Assembly: GCA_937871635.1 (NCBI GenBank)
Contig: CALMNS010000242.1
Location: forward strand, 1 to 7,075
Reading direction: 5' to 3'
DNA length: 7,075 bases
Source: an uncultured Solirubrobacter sp.
GTDB lineage: Bacteria > Actinomycetota > Thermoleophilia > Solirubrobacterales > Solirubrobacteraceae
Translations under genes and position numbers: made by a program
Notes under the pieces: generated by a model
What the model was told of the DNA's origin: nothing
Database searches by the model: none
What the model saw: the letters and a program-made list of their open reading frames with translations, nothing else
In this document: positions 1-6,767 of the stretch, in pieces
Position numbering within the stretch: position 1 is the first letter of the stretch
Layout: the number at the start of each line of letters is the position of its first letter

Positions 1-474
1 GGGCATCGGCGCGCCTGGGACGACCCCGGGCTGCCGGCCGCGCTCGCCGCCGACCTGGGCCGGGAGGTCGCCCTCACGCGCGACCTCGACGGCCAGCAGG
101 ACCTCGGGCGCAGCCTGCTCGTCACCACCACCGCGAGCCACCGCGCGCTCGAGGCGGAGCTCGGCACGCCGATCGATCCCCGTCGCTGGCGGACCAACCT
201 CCACCTCGACCTGCCCGACGCCCCCGCCTGGGCGGACCTCGAGTGGGAGGCTGGCACCCTCGAGCTGGAAGGCGGGGTCGTCCTCGACCTGCTGCATCCG
301 TGCGAGCGCTGCGTGATCCCCACCCGCGATCCGGACACGACGGCCAAGTGGCCGGAGCTGCTCAAGCACCTCAACCGCGCCCACGCCCTGTCCTTCGGGA
401 TCAACGCGCGCGTGCGCGAGCCGGGCCGCGTGGCCGCCGGCGAGGCGGCCACGCTGCATCCGCCGCCGGGCTGA
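1..474 (+). CDS. MOSC domain-containing protein, C-terminal part (5' end outside window)
   Basis: The frame is open from base 1 to a TGA at 472-474, giving 157 residues of a protein whose start lies upstream. It matches the C-terminal MOSC (molybdenum cofactor sulfurase C-terminal) domain of YcbX/mARC-like proteins. Visible hallmarks are RRWRTNLHLD (61-70 of the fragment), HPCERCVIPTRDPDT (99-113) with the Cys pair C101/C104, and the closing FGINARVREPGRVAAGEAATL (strands ending in the G-x-I/V-x-x-G-[DE] turn). In this family a conserved cysteine in the C-x-R-C-x-x-[PT]-T-x-D-P segment ligates the molybdenum of a sulfurated or sulfido cofactor. Full-length relatives carry an N-terminal MOSC_N beta-barrel domain, which would be outside the window. 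The substrate cannot be told; N-hydroxylated compounds are used by characterised relatives. Its stop lies 3 nt from that of the convergent nuclease gene, so no terminator separates them. Confidence 0.88.
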   Translation, partial: GHRRAWDDPGLPAALAADLGREVALTRDLDGQQDLGRSLLVTTTASHRALEAELGTPIDPRRWRTNLHLDLPDAPAWADLEWEAGTLELEGGVVLDLLHPCERCVIPTRDPDTTAKWPELLKHLNRAHALSFGINARVREPGRVAAGEAATLHPPPG

Positions 475-477
475 GAC

Positions 478-2877
478 CTACTTGCCGCCCGTCACCCGCA
501 GGCGCGCGAGCTGCGGGTCGTGGTCGGAGATCTGGTCGGCGAACTCCGCGTTGGTGTGCACCGAGTCGTACTCCGGGCGCGGCGAGAGCAGGGAGCGCGA
601 GACGAGGATCTGGTCGAGCACCTGGGAGTTGCCCTCGAACACGTAGGAGTAGCGCTCGGGCTGAGGAAGCGTCTCGGCCAGGTTGAAGAGCTCCTGGCCC
701 TCGAGGATCTCGAGCGTGCGGGAGAACTCGAAGTCGTTGAGGTCGCCGAACACGACCACGTTGGCGTTCTTGTCCGCCGCGAGCAGCTCCCGGACGAACC
801 GGTTGACGATCGTCGCCTGCTGGTGGCGCTGGGCCTCGCTCGAGCGTCGCGGGGGCTGCACGCGCCCGAACAGCGGGTCGTCCCCACCCTTGGAGTTGAA
901 GTGGTTGACCACCGCGATGACGGTGCGCCCGCGGAAGCGGAACTCACCGGCGAGCGGCTTGCGCGAGTTCCGGAACGCGGGCTCGGTCGGGTCGATCCGG
1001 CCGGGGCTCAGCGTGAGCTGGGCGCCTCTCTGGCTCGCGTCCTCCTCGGTCGACGTGCCGGCGGTGCCGCCCGGCCGGTCGACGAAGGTGACGCCGCGGT
1101 CGGTCCGGTAGAGGAAGCCGACGCGAATGTTGCCGTTGGGCTCCCCGCCGTCCTGGTTGGAGGCCGGATCGATCTGCCGGTAGTCGTAGGTCGGGCCGCC
1201 CGCGGTGCGGATCGCCTGGATGAGCCGGGAGTAGGTCAGGTTGGCGTCCGTCGGCGCCGGCGAGCGAGCACCGTCGTTGTCCTGGACCTCCTCGACGCCG
1301 ACGATGTCGGGCGCGCGCAGGTTGGTCACGAGCGTCTCGGCCAGCCGGCGGAACTTCTCCTCGGGATCGCCCGGGTCGAGGTTCTCGACGTTGAACGAGG
1401 CGATGGAGAGCTGGTCGTCGCGCGACGGCTCAGTCACCTCGCGCTCCAGGCCGCCGTCCACCACCGTGGGGGTCTGCAGCGCGAGGAACTTGAAGGCGCC
1501 GAACGAGTAGTCGACGACCGCGTCGACCGGGCCGGCGAACGAGTCCCGGACGTCGACGCTCGGGGTGGGCGCGATCACGTCGTCGAAGATGATCCGCTCC
1601 GGGTTGAAGTCCCCCGGCCGGATCACGATGCCGCCGCGGGCGGTGCGGACCGAGGCGCCGGCGCCGCCGGCCGCCAGCGTCGGGACCTCGCCGAAGTCGC
1701 TGCGGGGTCCGACCGCCACCGGATCGTTGACCCGGGTGAGCATGCCCTCGAGCGACTCGTAGAAGTCGATGCCGTCCTCGGCCGGGTCGAAGGTGGGCGT
1801 CGCCTCGACGTCGCCCGTCGAGTCGTCGTCGATGACCTCCGTCGGCGGCACGCGGCCGCCCGGGCCGACCACCGTGGGGGCGACACGACCCGGGATGCCG
1901 GGCAGCGTCGTCGGCTCGGAGAGCTGGGTGGTGGTCAGGTTGTCGGAGCCGCCCGAGCCGCCCGGCCGGAACTCGGCCACCCGGCCGAACACGGAGACGG
2001 CGTCGCCGGCCGCCACCGCCGGCCGCGCGCCCGTGAAGACGAAGAGGCCCTCGGAGGTCCGGTCGTCGCCGTCGGGCTGCGGGTCCTGGAACCAGTAGCC
2101 GTTCGTGCGGACCGCGGTGACGATCCCCGGGACGCTGGCCACCCGCTCGCCCTCGAGCGGCGAGCGGTGCCGGGCGCCCTGGATGTCGGCGATCCGCCGC
2201 GGGGTGTCGGTGGGCGGTGGCGGGGGCGCCGTCTCCCCGGCGCCGGGCGACGGCGGCGCGGCGGCGAAGTCCGCCGCGTTCTGGTCGGTGTCCGAGTGGC
2301 CGCCGAGGGCGCGGGTGACCGACGTGGAGCTCGAGCCGGCCGGCGCCGGCGCGGCGCCCTCGAAGAAGTTGGCGCCCCCGTAGCCGACGAGGTCGACGAT
2401 CCGGGCCAGTTGCTCCGGGGTGCACGGGGCCGAGCCGCCGTTGCAGCCGAGCGAGCTCGTGCCCTCGACGAGCGCGACCTTGCCCGCCGTCGCGCTGAGG
2501 TTGATCGGCGAGTCGTCGGTGACGTCGGGGGCCGGGAGCTCGGCGCCCGACGTCCCTGTCGCCTCGCGGACGAGCAGGTGCTTGTCGGGCGCGAGCGTCC
2601 GGTCGGGCAGCGGCGTGAGCTGGGAGGCGGTGGCCCCGAAGGCACCGGTGCCGGTCGCGCTCGCGTACTGCAGCGAGCGCCCGGCGAGGGCGACGGGGGC
2701 CGTTCCGCGGTTGTAGAGCTCGATGAAGTCGGCGTTGAGCGGCGCCCCCGAGTTGCCGCCGCCGCCGGAGACCTCCGAGATGACGAGGTCCGGGGAGGCG
2801 GCGTTCGCCGGAGCGGCGAACGTCAGGGCCGTGAGCACCACGGCGGGCAGGAGCAGGGCTCGGCACATGGAGCGCAC
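478..2877 (-). CDS. Secreted nuclease: lamin-tail-like domain plus EEP (ExeM/NucH-like) domain
   Basis: This is a 799-residue secreted protein. Residues 1-26 form a Sec signal peptide (Arg2/Arg6, hydrophobic 7-22, ANA before a likely cut after 26). Residues 29-168 look like a lamin-tail domain (LVISEV, ADFIELYNRG, LVGYGG), with C145 and C152 possibly disulfide-bonded. A Pro-rich linker lies at 217-226, and residues 228-475 form a beta-rich OB-fold-like middle region as in ExeM-type nucleases. Residues 490-795 are an endonuclease/exonuclease/phosphatase domain with the expected metal and catalytic motifs: SFNVEN (494-499), EEVQD (529-533), RVGFLYR (585-591), NHFNSK (658-663, His659), GDLND (711-715), LDQILVS (754-760) and SDHDP (784-788). 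The active site looks intact, so it probably cleaves extracellular DNA (or RNA) with divalent metal. No C-terminal membrane anchor or sorting signal is seen, so it is probably released. The GTG at 2877 is the longest start; the ATG at 2868 is equally possible and would shorten only the signal peptide. Confidence 0.9.
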   Translation of the reverse strand: MRSMCRALLLPAVVLTALTFAAPANAASPDLVISEVSGGGGNSGAPLNADFIELYNRGTAPVALAGRSLQYASATGTGAFGATASQLTPLPDRTLAPDKHLLVREATGTSGAELPAPDVTDDSPINLSATAGKVALVEGTSSLGCNGGSAPCTPEQLARIVDLVGYGGANFFEGAAPAPAGSSSTSVTRALGGHSDTDQNAADFAAAPPSPGAGETAPPPPPTDTPRRIADIQGARHRSPLEGERVASVPGIVTAVRTNGYWFQDPQPDGDDRTSEGLFVFTGARPAVAAGDAVSVFGRVAEFRPGGSGGSDNLTTTQLSEPTTLPGIPGRVAPTVVGPGGRVPPTEVIDDDSTGDVEATPTFDPAEDGIDFYESLEGMLTRVNDPVAVGPRSDFGEVPTLAAGGAGASVRTARGGIVIRPGDFNPERIIFDDVIAPTPSVDVRDSFAGPVDAVVDYSFGAFKFLALQTPTVVDGGLEREVTEPSRDDQLSIASFNVENLDPGDPEEKFRRLAETLVTNLRAPDIVGVEEVQDNDGARSPAPTDANLTYSRLIQAIRTAGGPTYDYRQIDPASNQDGGEPNGNIRVGFLYRTDRGVTFVDRPGGTAGTSTEEDASQRGAQLTLSPGRIDPTEPAFRNSRKPLAGEFRFRGRTVIAVVNHFNSKGGDDPLFGRVQPPRRSSEAQRHQQATIVNRFVRELLAADKNANVVVFGDLNDFEFSRTLEILEGQELFNLAETLPQPERYSYVFEGNSQVLDQILVSRSLLSPRPEYDSVHTNAEFADQISDHDPQLARLRVTGGK

Positions 2878-2881
2878 GCTA
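2868..2881 (-). promoter_or_regulatory. Possible leaderless-type -10 element before the nuclease gene
   Basis: On the minus strand TAGCGT (complement of 2876-2881) fits the actinobacterial -10 pattern TANNNT. It ends 7 nt before the ATG at 2868, so transcription could begin at the A of that ATG and give a leaderless mRNA. This would make the ATG, not the GTG at 2877 that overlaps the hexamer, the true start. There is no clear Shine-Dalgarno sequence for either start (only GGGGCGG upstream of the GTG) and no recognisable -35 box. The hexamer is short and could be chance. Confidence 0.25.
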
Positions 2882-2938
2882 GAACCGCCCCAGCCCGTCC
2901 GGTTAGCAGCCTGTGACCGGCACGTTCAGGTCGTCCTC

Positions 2939-3540
2939 GGCGAGTTCTCCGCACAGCCGGTCCGGGTGACGCTCGACGGGCGTCCCGACGACGGCGCGGC
3001 GGCGGAGGCTGACAGCGTCCAGGGCGACGTCGAGCGGCTGACCGGATCTGACTACGACGACGTGCTCGTCGCCGGCGCCACGTCGGTCGAGCTGGTCGGC
3101 GGCGTCGGGCAGGACCGGCTCGTCGGCGGGTCGGCCGGGGACCGGCTCGCTGGCGGCGAGGGCGACGACGTCCTCGACGGCGCCGCCGGGCCTGACGCGC
3201 TGACCGGCGGACCCGGCGAGGACACCGTCGACTACGCCGCGCGGCGCGGACCGGTGACCGTGACCGCGCGGACCGGTTCCTCCGGCTCGCGGCGGTTTGC
3301 CGGAGCGAGACCTACGCCCGCTGCCGCGGGTCGGTGCAGATCGGTCGCCGGGGCCGCGCGCTCGGGCGCGGCAGCTTCGAGCTCGGCCGGGGACGCGTCG
3401 CCATCGTCCGGGTCCGGCTGCGTGGCTCGCAGGTCCGGCTGCTGTGGCGCCGCGGTGGGGCGCTTACCGTCCGGTTGGTGGTTCGTGACGGCCGCGGGCG
3501 TTCTGCGGCCGGCCGCGCGACCGTCCCGGTCAGGCGATAC
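2939..3540 (+). pseudogene. Broken RTX-type calcium-binding repeat protein
   Basis: The first part reads in the frame of codon 2966 (GTG). PVRVTLDGRPDDGAA and DVERLTGSDYDDVLVAG are followed by five tandem RTX nonapeptides at 3095-3229 (VGGVGQDRL, VGGSAGDRL, AGGEGDDVL, DGAAGPDAL, TGGPGEDTV) and then DYAARRGPVTVT. Such GGxGxDxL repeats form Ca2+-binding beta-rolls in secreted proteins. After about 3260 the homology-like signal moves to the frame one base back: AVCRSETYARCRGSV (3292-3336) then a beta-rich Arg/Val segment (RVAIVRVRL, LTVRLVVRDGRGR, RATVPVRR) typical of the C-terminal domain of such proteins. A one-base deletion, or an indel with the same frame effect, is the simplest reading. No signal peptide, start or N-terminal domain is present; upstream the frame only runs antisense to the nuclease gene. 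I infer a truncated, frameshifted remnant. A sequencing error could explain the shift but not the missing N-terminus. Confidence 0.65.
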
Positions 3541-3576
3541 GACGCAGCCGCGACGGAGTGGGAGATCCATCCCTCC

Positions 3577-3801
3577 GTGCCCGATGGCTTCGCCGTCTAC
3601 GGCAGCTTCTACGAGCTCTTCGACGGGCGGTTCGATACCGAGTACGACGCCATGCGCGAGGCGCGCAAACGGCTCCGCCGCCACGACCGCGCCCTCGAAC
3701 GCCGGCTGGAGTTCGACCACGAAAGCGACGGCACCGGCGTCTACGCCCAGACGCGCGAAGACCTCGAAGCCATGCTCGCGATCCTGCGAGGCGACCCCTG
3801 A
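3577..3801 (+). CDS. Small hypothetical protein, charged and probably helical
   Basis: This 74-residue ORF is not recognised. From the GTG at 3577 it reads VPDGFAVYGSFYELFDGRFD, then a long charged stretch (EYDAMREARKRLRRHDRALERRLEFDHE) likely to be helical, and ends DLEAMLAILRGDP before a TGA at 3799-3801. There are no cysteines, signal peptide or membrane segment. Third positions are mostly G/C and second positions A/T-rich, as expected for real coding sequence, though with more GAA, GAT and AAA codons than its neighbours. A purine-rich GGAGTGGGAG lies upstream (3555-3564), but its 12-nt gap to the GTG is long. The frame is open further upstream and joins the C-terminal part of the RTX remnant without a stop, so it could instead be the tail of a longer protein starting at the GTG at 3334 (155 residues). 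It is convergent with pntB, 27 nt apart. Confidence 0.5.
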   Translation: MPDGFAVYGSFYELFDGRFDTEYDAMREARKRLRRHDRALERRLEFDHESDGTGVYAQTREDLEAMLAILRGDP

Positions 3802-3828
3802 CGCGGGAGCCCGAGCGGCGCTGACGGC

Positions 3829-5208
3829 CTACAGCGAGTGGACCTCGGCGAGCACGTCACCGACCGAGGCCTTCGCGTCGCCGAACAGCAGCGACGTGTT
3901 CTCCGCGTAGAAGAGCGGGTTGTCGATGCCCGCGAAGCCGGAGGACATCGACCGCTTGAGGACCACCACCGAGCTCGACTTGTCGACGTCGAGGATCGGC
4001 ATGCCGTAGATCGGCGAGTCGGTCACCGTGCGGGCGGCCGGGTTCGTCACGTCGTTGGCCCCGATGACGAGCGAGACGTCCGTGCGGCCGAACTCGCCGT
4101 TGGCCTCGTCCATCTCCTTGAGCCGGTCGTAGGGGACGTCGGCCTCGGCGAGCAGGACGTTCATGTGCCCCGGCATGCGCCCGGCGACCGGGTGGATCGC
4201 GTAGGTCACGTCGATCCCGCGGCGCTCGAGCTCGGAAGCGAGGTCGGCCACCGTGCGCTGGGCCTGGGCCACCGCCATGCCGTAGCCCGGGACGATGACC
4301 ACCCGCTCGGCGTAGGAGAGCTGGATGGCGACGTCGGCGGCGCTCGTCGAGCGCACCGTGCGGTCCTCGTCGCCCTCGCCCGGCCCGCTCGCCAGGGCGG
4401 TTCCGCCCGCCCCGAAGCCGCCGAAGAAGACGTTCCCGATCGAGCGGTTCATGGCGTCGGCCATCTGCTTGGTGAGGATGGAGCCCGACGCGCCGACCAG
4501 CATGCCGGCCACGATGAGCGCGATGTTGTCGAGCGCGAGGCCGGCCGCGGCGGCACTCAGCCCGGTGAAGGCGTTCAGCGTCGAGATGACCACCGGCATG
4601 TCGGCCCCGCCGATCGGGAAGACGGCGAGCACCCCGAGCAGCGAGGCGGCCACCAGGACGCCGAGGAAAACCCACTCCGCCTCGGCGCCACTGGCGATGC
4701 CGGCGCTCAGGCCGACGGCGATGGCCAGCAGGCCCGCGTTGAGGATCGGCGGGATCTTGGGCCGGGCTTTCGTGAGCTCCTGGAGCTTGAGGAACGCGAC
4801 GTTCGAGCCCCAGAACGAGATCGCCCCGATCACCGCGGCGAACAGGATCGGGATGAGCTCCTCGAGCGGGAGGTCACCGCCCGCCTCGCGGAACTCTGCG
4901 TAGGCGATGAGCGCCACCGCCCCGCCGCCGACGCCGTTGAACAGCGCCACCATCTGCGGCATCGCGGTCATCTTCACCGCGCGGGCGCTCGGGATGCCAA
5001 CCGCGGTGCCGATCGCCAGGCCGAGGGCGATGAGCCCGAAGTCCCCCACGCCGTCCTGCAGCAGGGTCGCCACCACGGCGATGGCCATCCCCACCGCGGC
5101 GACCTGGTTGCCGCGCAGGGCGGTCCGCGGCCCGCGCAGCAGCCGCAGCCCGACGATGAACAGGACGAAGGCGACGATGTAGAGCCCGTTGATCAGGTCA
5201 GCGTCCAC
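3829..5208 (-). CDS. pntB: NAD(P) transhydrogenase subunit beta
   Basis: This 459-residue integral membrane protein supplies most of the proton channel (domain II) and the NADP(H)-binding domain III of proton-translocating transhydrogenase. Residues 1-270 hold about nine hydrophobic segments, including MPQMVALFNGVGGGAVALIA (83-102). Domain III (about 298-459) shows GYGMAVAQAQ (308-317), AGRMPGHMNVLLAEA (342-356), GANDVTNPAA (383-392, with the conserved Asp386), GMPILDVDKS (402-411) and KRSMSSGFAGIDNPLFY (418-434), all hallmarks of the NADP site. Length is usual for the family. Asn91 stands where E. coli PntB has the channel residue His91 (alignment by eye); the FNGxGGG form occurs in other bacterial homologues. 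It starts at a GTG that overlaps the end of pntAB by 11 nt and has a strong Shine-Dalgarno 9 nt upstream, so translational coupling is likely. It is the last gene of the pntAA-pntAB-pntB operon. Confidence 0.97.
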   Translation of the reverse strand: MDADLINGLYIVAFVLFIVGLRLLRGPRTALRGNQVAAVGMAIAVVATLLQDGVGDFGLIALGLAIGTAVGIPSARAVKMTAMPQMVALFNGVGGGAVALIAYAEFREAGGDLPLEELIPILFAAVIGAISFWGSNVAFLKLQELTKARPKIPPILNAGLLAIAVGLSAGIASGAEAEWVFLGVLVAASLLGVLAVFPIGGADMPVVISTLNAFTGLSAAAAGLALDNIALIVAGMLVGASGSILTKQMADAMNRSIGNVFFGGFGAGGTALASGPGEGDEDRTVRSTSAADVAIQLSYAERVVIVPGYGMAVAQAQRTVADLASELERRGIDVTYAIHPVAGRMPGHMNVLLAEADVPYDRLKEMDEANGEFGRTDVSLVIGANDVTNPAARTVTDSPIYGMPILDVDKSSSVVVLKRSMSSGFAGIDNPLFYAENTSLLFGDAKASVGDVLAEVHSL

Positions 5209-5497
5209 CGCCGCCGCCCTCCTTCTTGCCCTTGAACATCGCGAGCATCCGGTCAGTGACCAGGAACCCGCCGATCACGTTGATCGTCCCGAAGGCGATC
5301 GCGATGACGAGCAGGACGTCGTTGATCACGCCGTCCGCGGGGCCGATGACGAGCAGCCCGCCGAGCAGGACGATCCCGTGGATCGCGTTCGTGCCCGACA
5401 TGAGCGGCGTGTGCAGCGTGTTCGGGACCTTGGAGATGACCTCGAAGCCGACGAACGCCGCCAGGCAGAGGATCGCGAGCTCGGTGACGAGGTCCAT
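5198..5497 (-). CDS. pntAB: NAD(P) transhydrogenase subunit alpha part 2 (membrane subunit)
   Basis: This 99-residue membrane protein corresponds to the hydrophobic C-terminal part of fused E. coli PntA. In three-subunit enzymes such as that of Rhodospirillum rubrum it is encoded separately. Three transmembrane helices lie at about 4-21, 38-53 and 59-80, with the family signatures VISKVPNTLHTPLMSGTNAI (20-39) and INVIGGFLVTDRMLAMFK (72-89). It packs with the PntB membrane domain to form the proton pathway. The ATG at 5497 was chosen because it gives the family length and shares one base with the pntAA stop (TGATG). A frame extension upstream to 5569 is only Arg/Gly-rich antisense-type sequence. 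A run of six G on the mRNA (5507-5512) lies 9 nt before the ATG. The C-terminal tail KKEGGGGGR is an oddity: its codons contain the pntB Shine-Dalgarno. Confidence 0.95.
   Translation of the reverse strand: MDLVTELAILCLAAFVGFEVISKVPNTLHTPLMSGTNAIHGIVLLGGLLVIGPADGVINDVLLVIAIAFGTINVIGGFLVTDRMLAMFKGKKEGGGGGR
5218..5227 (-). promoter_or_regulatory. Strong Shine-Dalgarno for pntB inside pntAB
   Basis: On the minus strand the mRNA reads AAGAAGGAGG, a near-perfect anti-16S match. It ends 9 nt before the pntB GTG at 5208 and lies wholly within the last codons of pntAB. It supports GTG rather than a later start, and translational coupling between the two genes. Confidence 0.85.
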
Positions 5498-6636
5498 CAG
5501 CCGCCGCCCCCCGCCCCGGCCGCCGCGCGGGCGCCCTCGTGGACGATCTCGCCGCCGCGCGTCACGCACGCGCCGGAGATCACGGCGTCCTCCCAGTCGA
5601 GCTCGAGCCGCTGGTCCTCGCCCGGTGCGAAGAGCTCGAGCAGCGCCTGGACGTTGCGCGCGTAGAGCTGGGAGGAGTGCTGCGGCATGGTGCTCGGCAG
5701 GTTCTGCGGCGCGGCGATGATCACGCCCTCCTCCGTGCGGTAGGTCTCGTTCGGCCGGGTGAGCTCGCAGTTGCCGCCCGCCTCGCCGGCCAGGTCGACG
5801 ATCACCGAGCCCGGCTTCATCTGTCCGACGGCCGCGGCGGTGATGAGCTTCGGCGCCGGCCGGCCCGGGACGAGCGCGGTGGTGATCACCGCGTCCGAGC
5901 GCGCCACGGCGGTGGCCAGGAGCTCGCGCTGCTGGGCCTGCTCGTCCTCGGTGAGCTCGCGGGCGTAGCCGCCGGCGGCCTCCGCGTCGGCGGAGCCCTC
6001 GAGCTCCAGGAACTTCGCGCCCAGCGACTGGACCTGCTCCTTGACCGCGGCGCGGACGTCGAAGGCCGTGACCTGCGCGCCGAGCCGGCGGGCGGTGGCG
6101 ATGGCCTGCAGCCCGGCGACCCCCGCGCCGAGCACGAGCACCTGGGCGGGCGGGATCGTCCCCGCGGCGGTCATCAGCATCGGGAAGAAGCGGCCGAGCT
6201 CGTGCGAGGCGAGCAGCGCCGCCCGGTAGCCGCCCACGTTGGCCTGGGAGGAGAGCGCGTCCATGGCCTGCGCGCGCGAGATCCGCGGGATCGCCTCCAT
6301 GGCGAAGCTCGTGGTGCCCTGGCGCGCGAGCGCCGCGATCGTCTCCCCGGCGGTCAGGGGCTGGAGGAAGCCGACCAGGATCGTGTCGGCTCCGAGCCGC
6401 TCGATCTCCGCCAGGGTGGGCGGCGCGACCTTGGCGACCACCTCGGCCTCGGCGTAGGGGTCCCCCGCGCTCGCGCCGGCGTCCGCGTAGGCGGCGTCCG
6501 GCAGGTCGGCGCTCGCACCGGCGCCGGGCTCCAGGACCACCTGGTGGCCCGCGGCGGTCAGCTTGCGCACGATGTCGGGGACCATCGCGACGCGGCGCTC
6601 GCCGTCGGCGGTCTCCTTCGGGACTCCGATGCGCAT
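5497..6636 (-). CDS. pntAA: NAD(P) transhydrogenase subunit alpha part 1 (NAD-binding, domain I)
   Basis: This 379-residue soluble subunit binds NAD(H) and passes hydride to NADP+ bound by PntB on the cytoplasmic face. It begins MRIGVPKETADGERRVAMVP, the typical start of the alanine dehydrogenase/PntA N-terminal domain. Other signatures are RISRAQAMDALSSQAN (118-133, nicotinamide-site Arg/Gln/Asp), the NAD-binding glycine loop GAGVAGLQA (170-178), Asp193 after the second Rossmann strand (ribose contact), the mobile-loop segment AGGYAREL (221-228) and KPGSVIVDLAGEAGGNCE (274-291). PMLMTAAGTIPPA (152-164) favours transhydrogenase over alanine dehydrogenase, as do the following pntAB and pntB. 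In the mobile loop Tyr224 is kept, but Leu228 stands where R. rubrum has Met239 (alignment by eye). Length fits the split three-subunit class, and no membrane segments are present. Its Ala/Gly-rich C-terminus encodes the G-rich ribosome site of pntAB. The ATG at 6636 has only a weak AGG 11-13 nt upstream. Confidence 0.97.
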   Translation of the reverse strand: MRIGVPKETADGERRVAMVPDIVRKLTAAGHQVVLEPGAGASADLPDAAYADAGASAGDPYAEAEVVAKVAPPTLAEIERLGADTILVGFLQPLTAGETIAALARQGTTSFAMEAIPRISRAQAMDALSSQANVGGYRAALLASHELGRFFPMLMTAAGTIPPAQVLVLGAGVAGLQAIATARRLGAQVTAFDVRAAVKEQVQSLGAKFLELEGSADAEAAGGYARELTEDEQAQQRELLATAVARSDAVITTALVPGRPAPKLITAAAVGQMKPGSVIVDLAGEAGGNCELTRPNETYRTEEGVIIAAPQNLPSTMPQHSSQLYARNVQALLELFAPGEDQRLELDWEDAVISGACVTRGGEIVHEGARAAAGAGGGG

Positions 6637-6767
6637 CGGCGCGGGAACCTATCCGATGCGGCGCGACGCTCCCGCCGCGGGCTGCCGTGCGGGCTCCCGT
6701 GGGGGCTTCGGCGTCGAAGCGGGCGGACGTCGACGGCGCTCGGGTGAGGCCGGCGCCCGAGGGCGCG
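6637..6767 (-). promoter_or_regulatory. pntAA upstream region with a hairpin and a weak -10-like hexamer
   Basis: No coding signal is visible here. A perfect 6-bp hairpin GCTTCG-GCGT-CGAAGC lies at 6705-6720. On the minus strand TAGGTT (complement of 6646-6651) matches the TANNNT -10 pattern and ends 9 nt before the pntAA ATG, which would give a very short leader. I see no convincing -35 box, so the promoter call is weak. The operon promoter could instead lie farther upstream, beyond the palindromic repeats. Confidence 0.25.

Noticed and set aside
243..686. 147-residue + strand ORF overlapping the MOSC gene
   Set aside because: Arg/Ala/Pro-rich out-of-frame reading that overlaps the true MOSC frame and runs into the antisense of the nuclease gene.
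520..2916. 798-residue + strand ORF antisense to the nuclease gene
   Set aside because: Its translation is Arg/Gly/Val/Glu-rich with no motif, as expected for the complement of a GC-rich gene, whereas the minus strand has a signal peptide and all EEP catalytic motifs.
3240..3300. Programmed -1 frameshift in the RTX gene
   Set aside because: No X-XXY-YYZ slippery heptamer or nearby stimulatory hairpin stands out, and the gene also lacks its N-terminus, so decay or sequence error is simpler.
3232..3720. 162-residue minus-strand ORF across the RTX C-terminal part and small ORF
   Set aside because: The + strand frames carry RTX repeats and the known style of C-terminal domain; the minus frame has no recognisable features.
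3802..3828. Terminator between the small ORF and pntB
   Set aside because: The 27-nt gap has no clear inverted repeat followed by a T run on either strand.
3838..6747. Long + strand ORFs opposite pntB (3838-5235) and pntAA (5539-6747)
   Set aside because: They mirror well-recognised pnt genes, their composition is low-complexity and Asp/Arg/Gly-rich, and no domain is visible.
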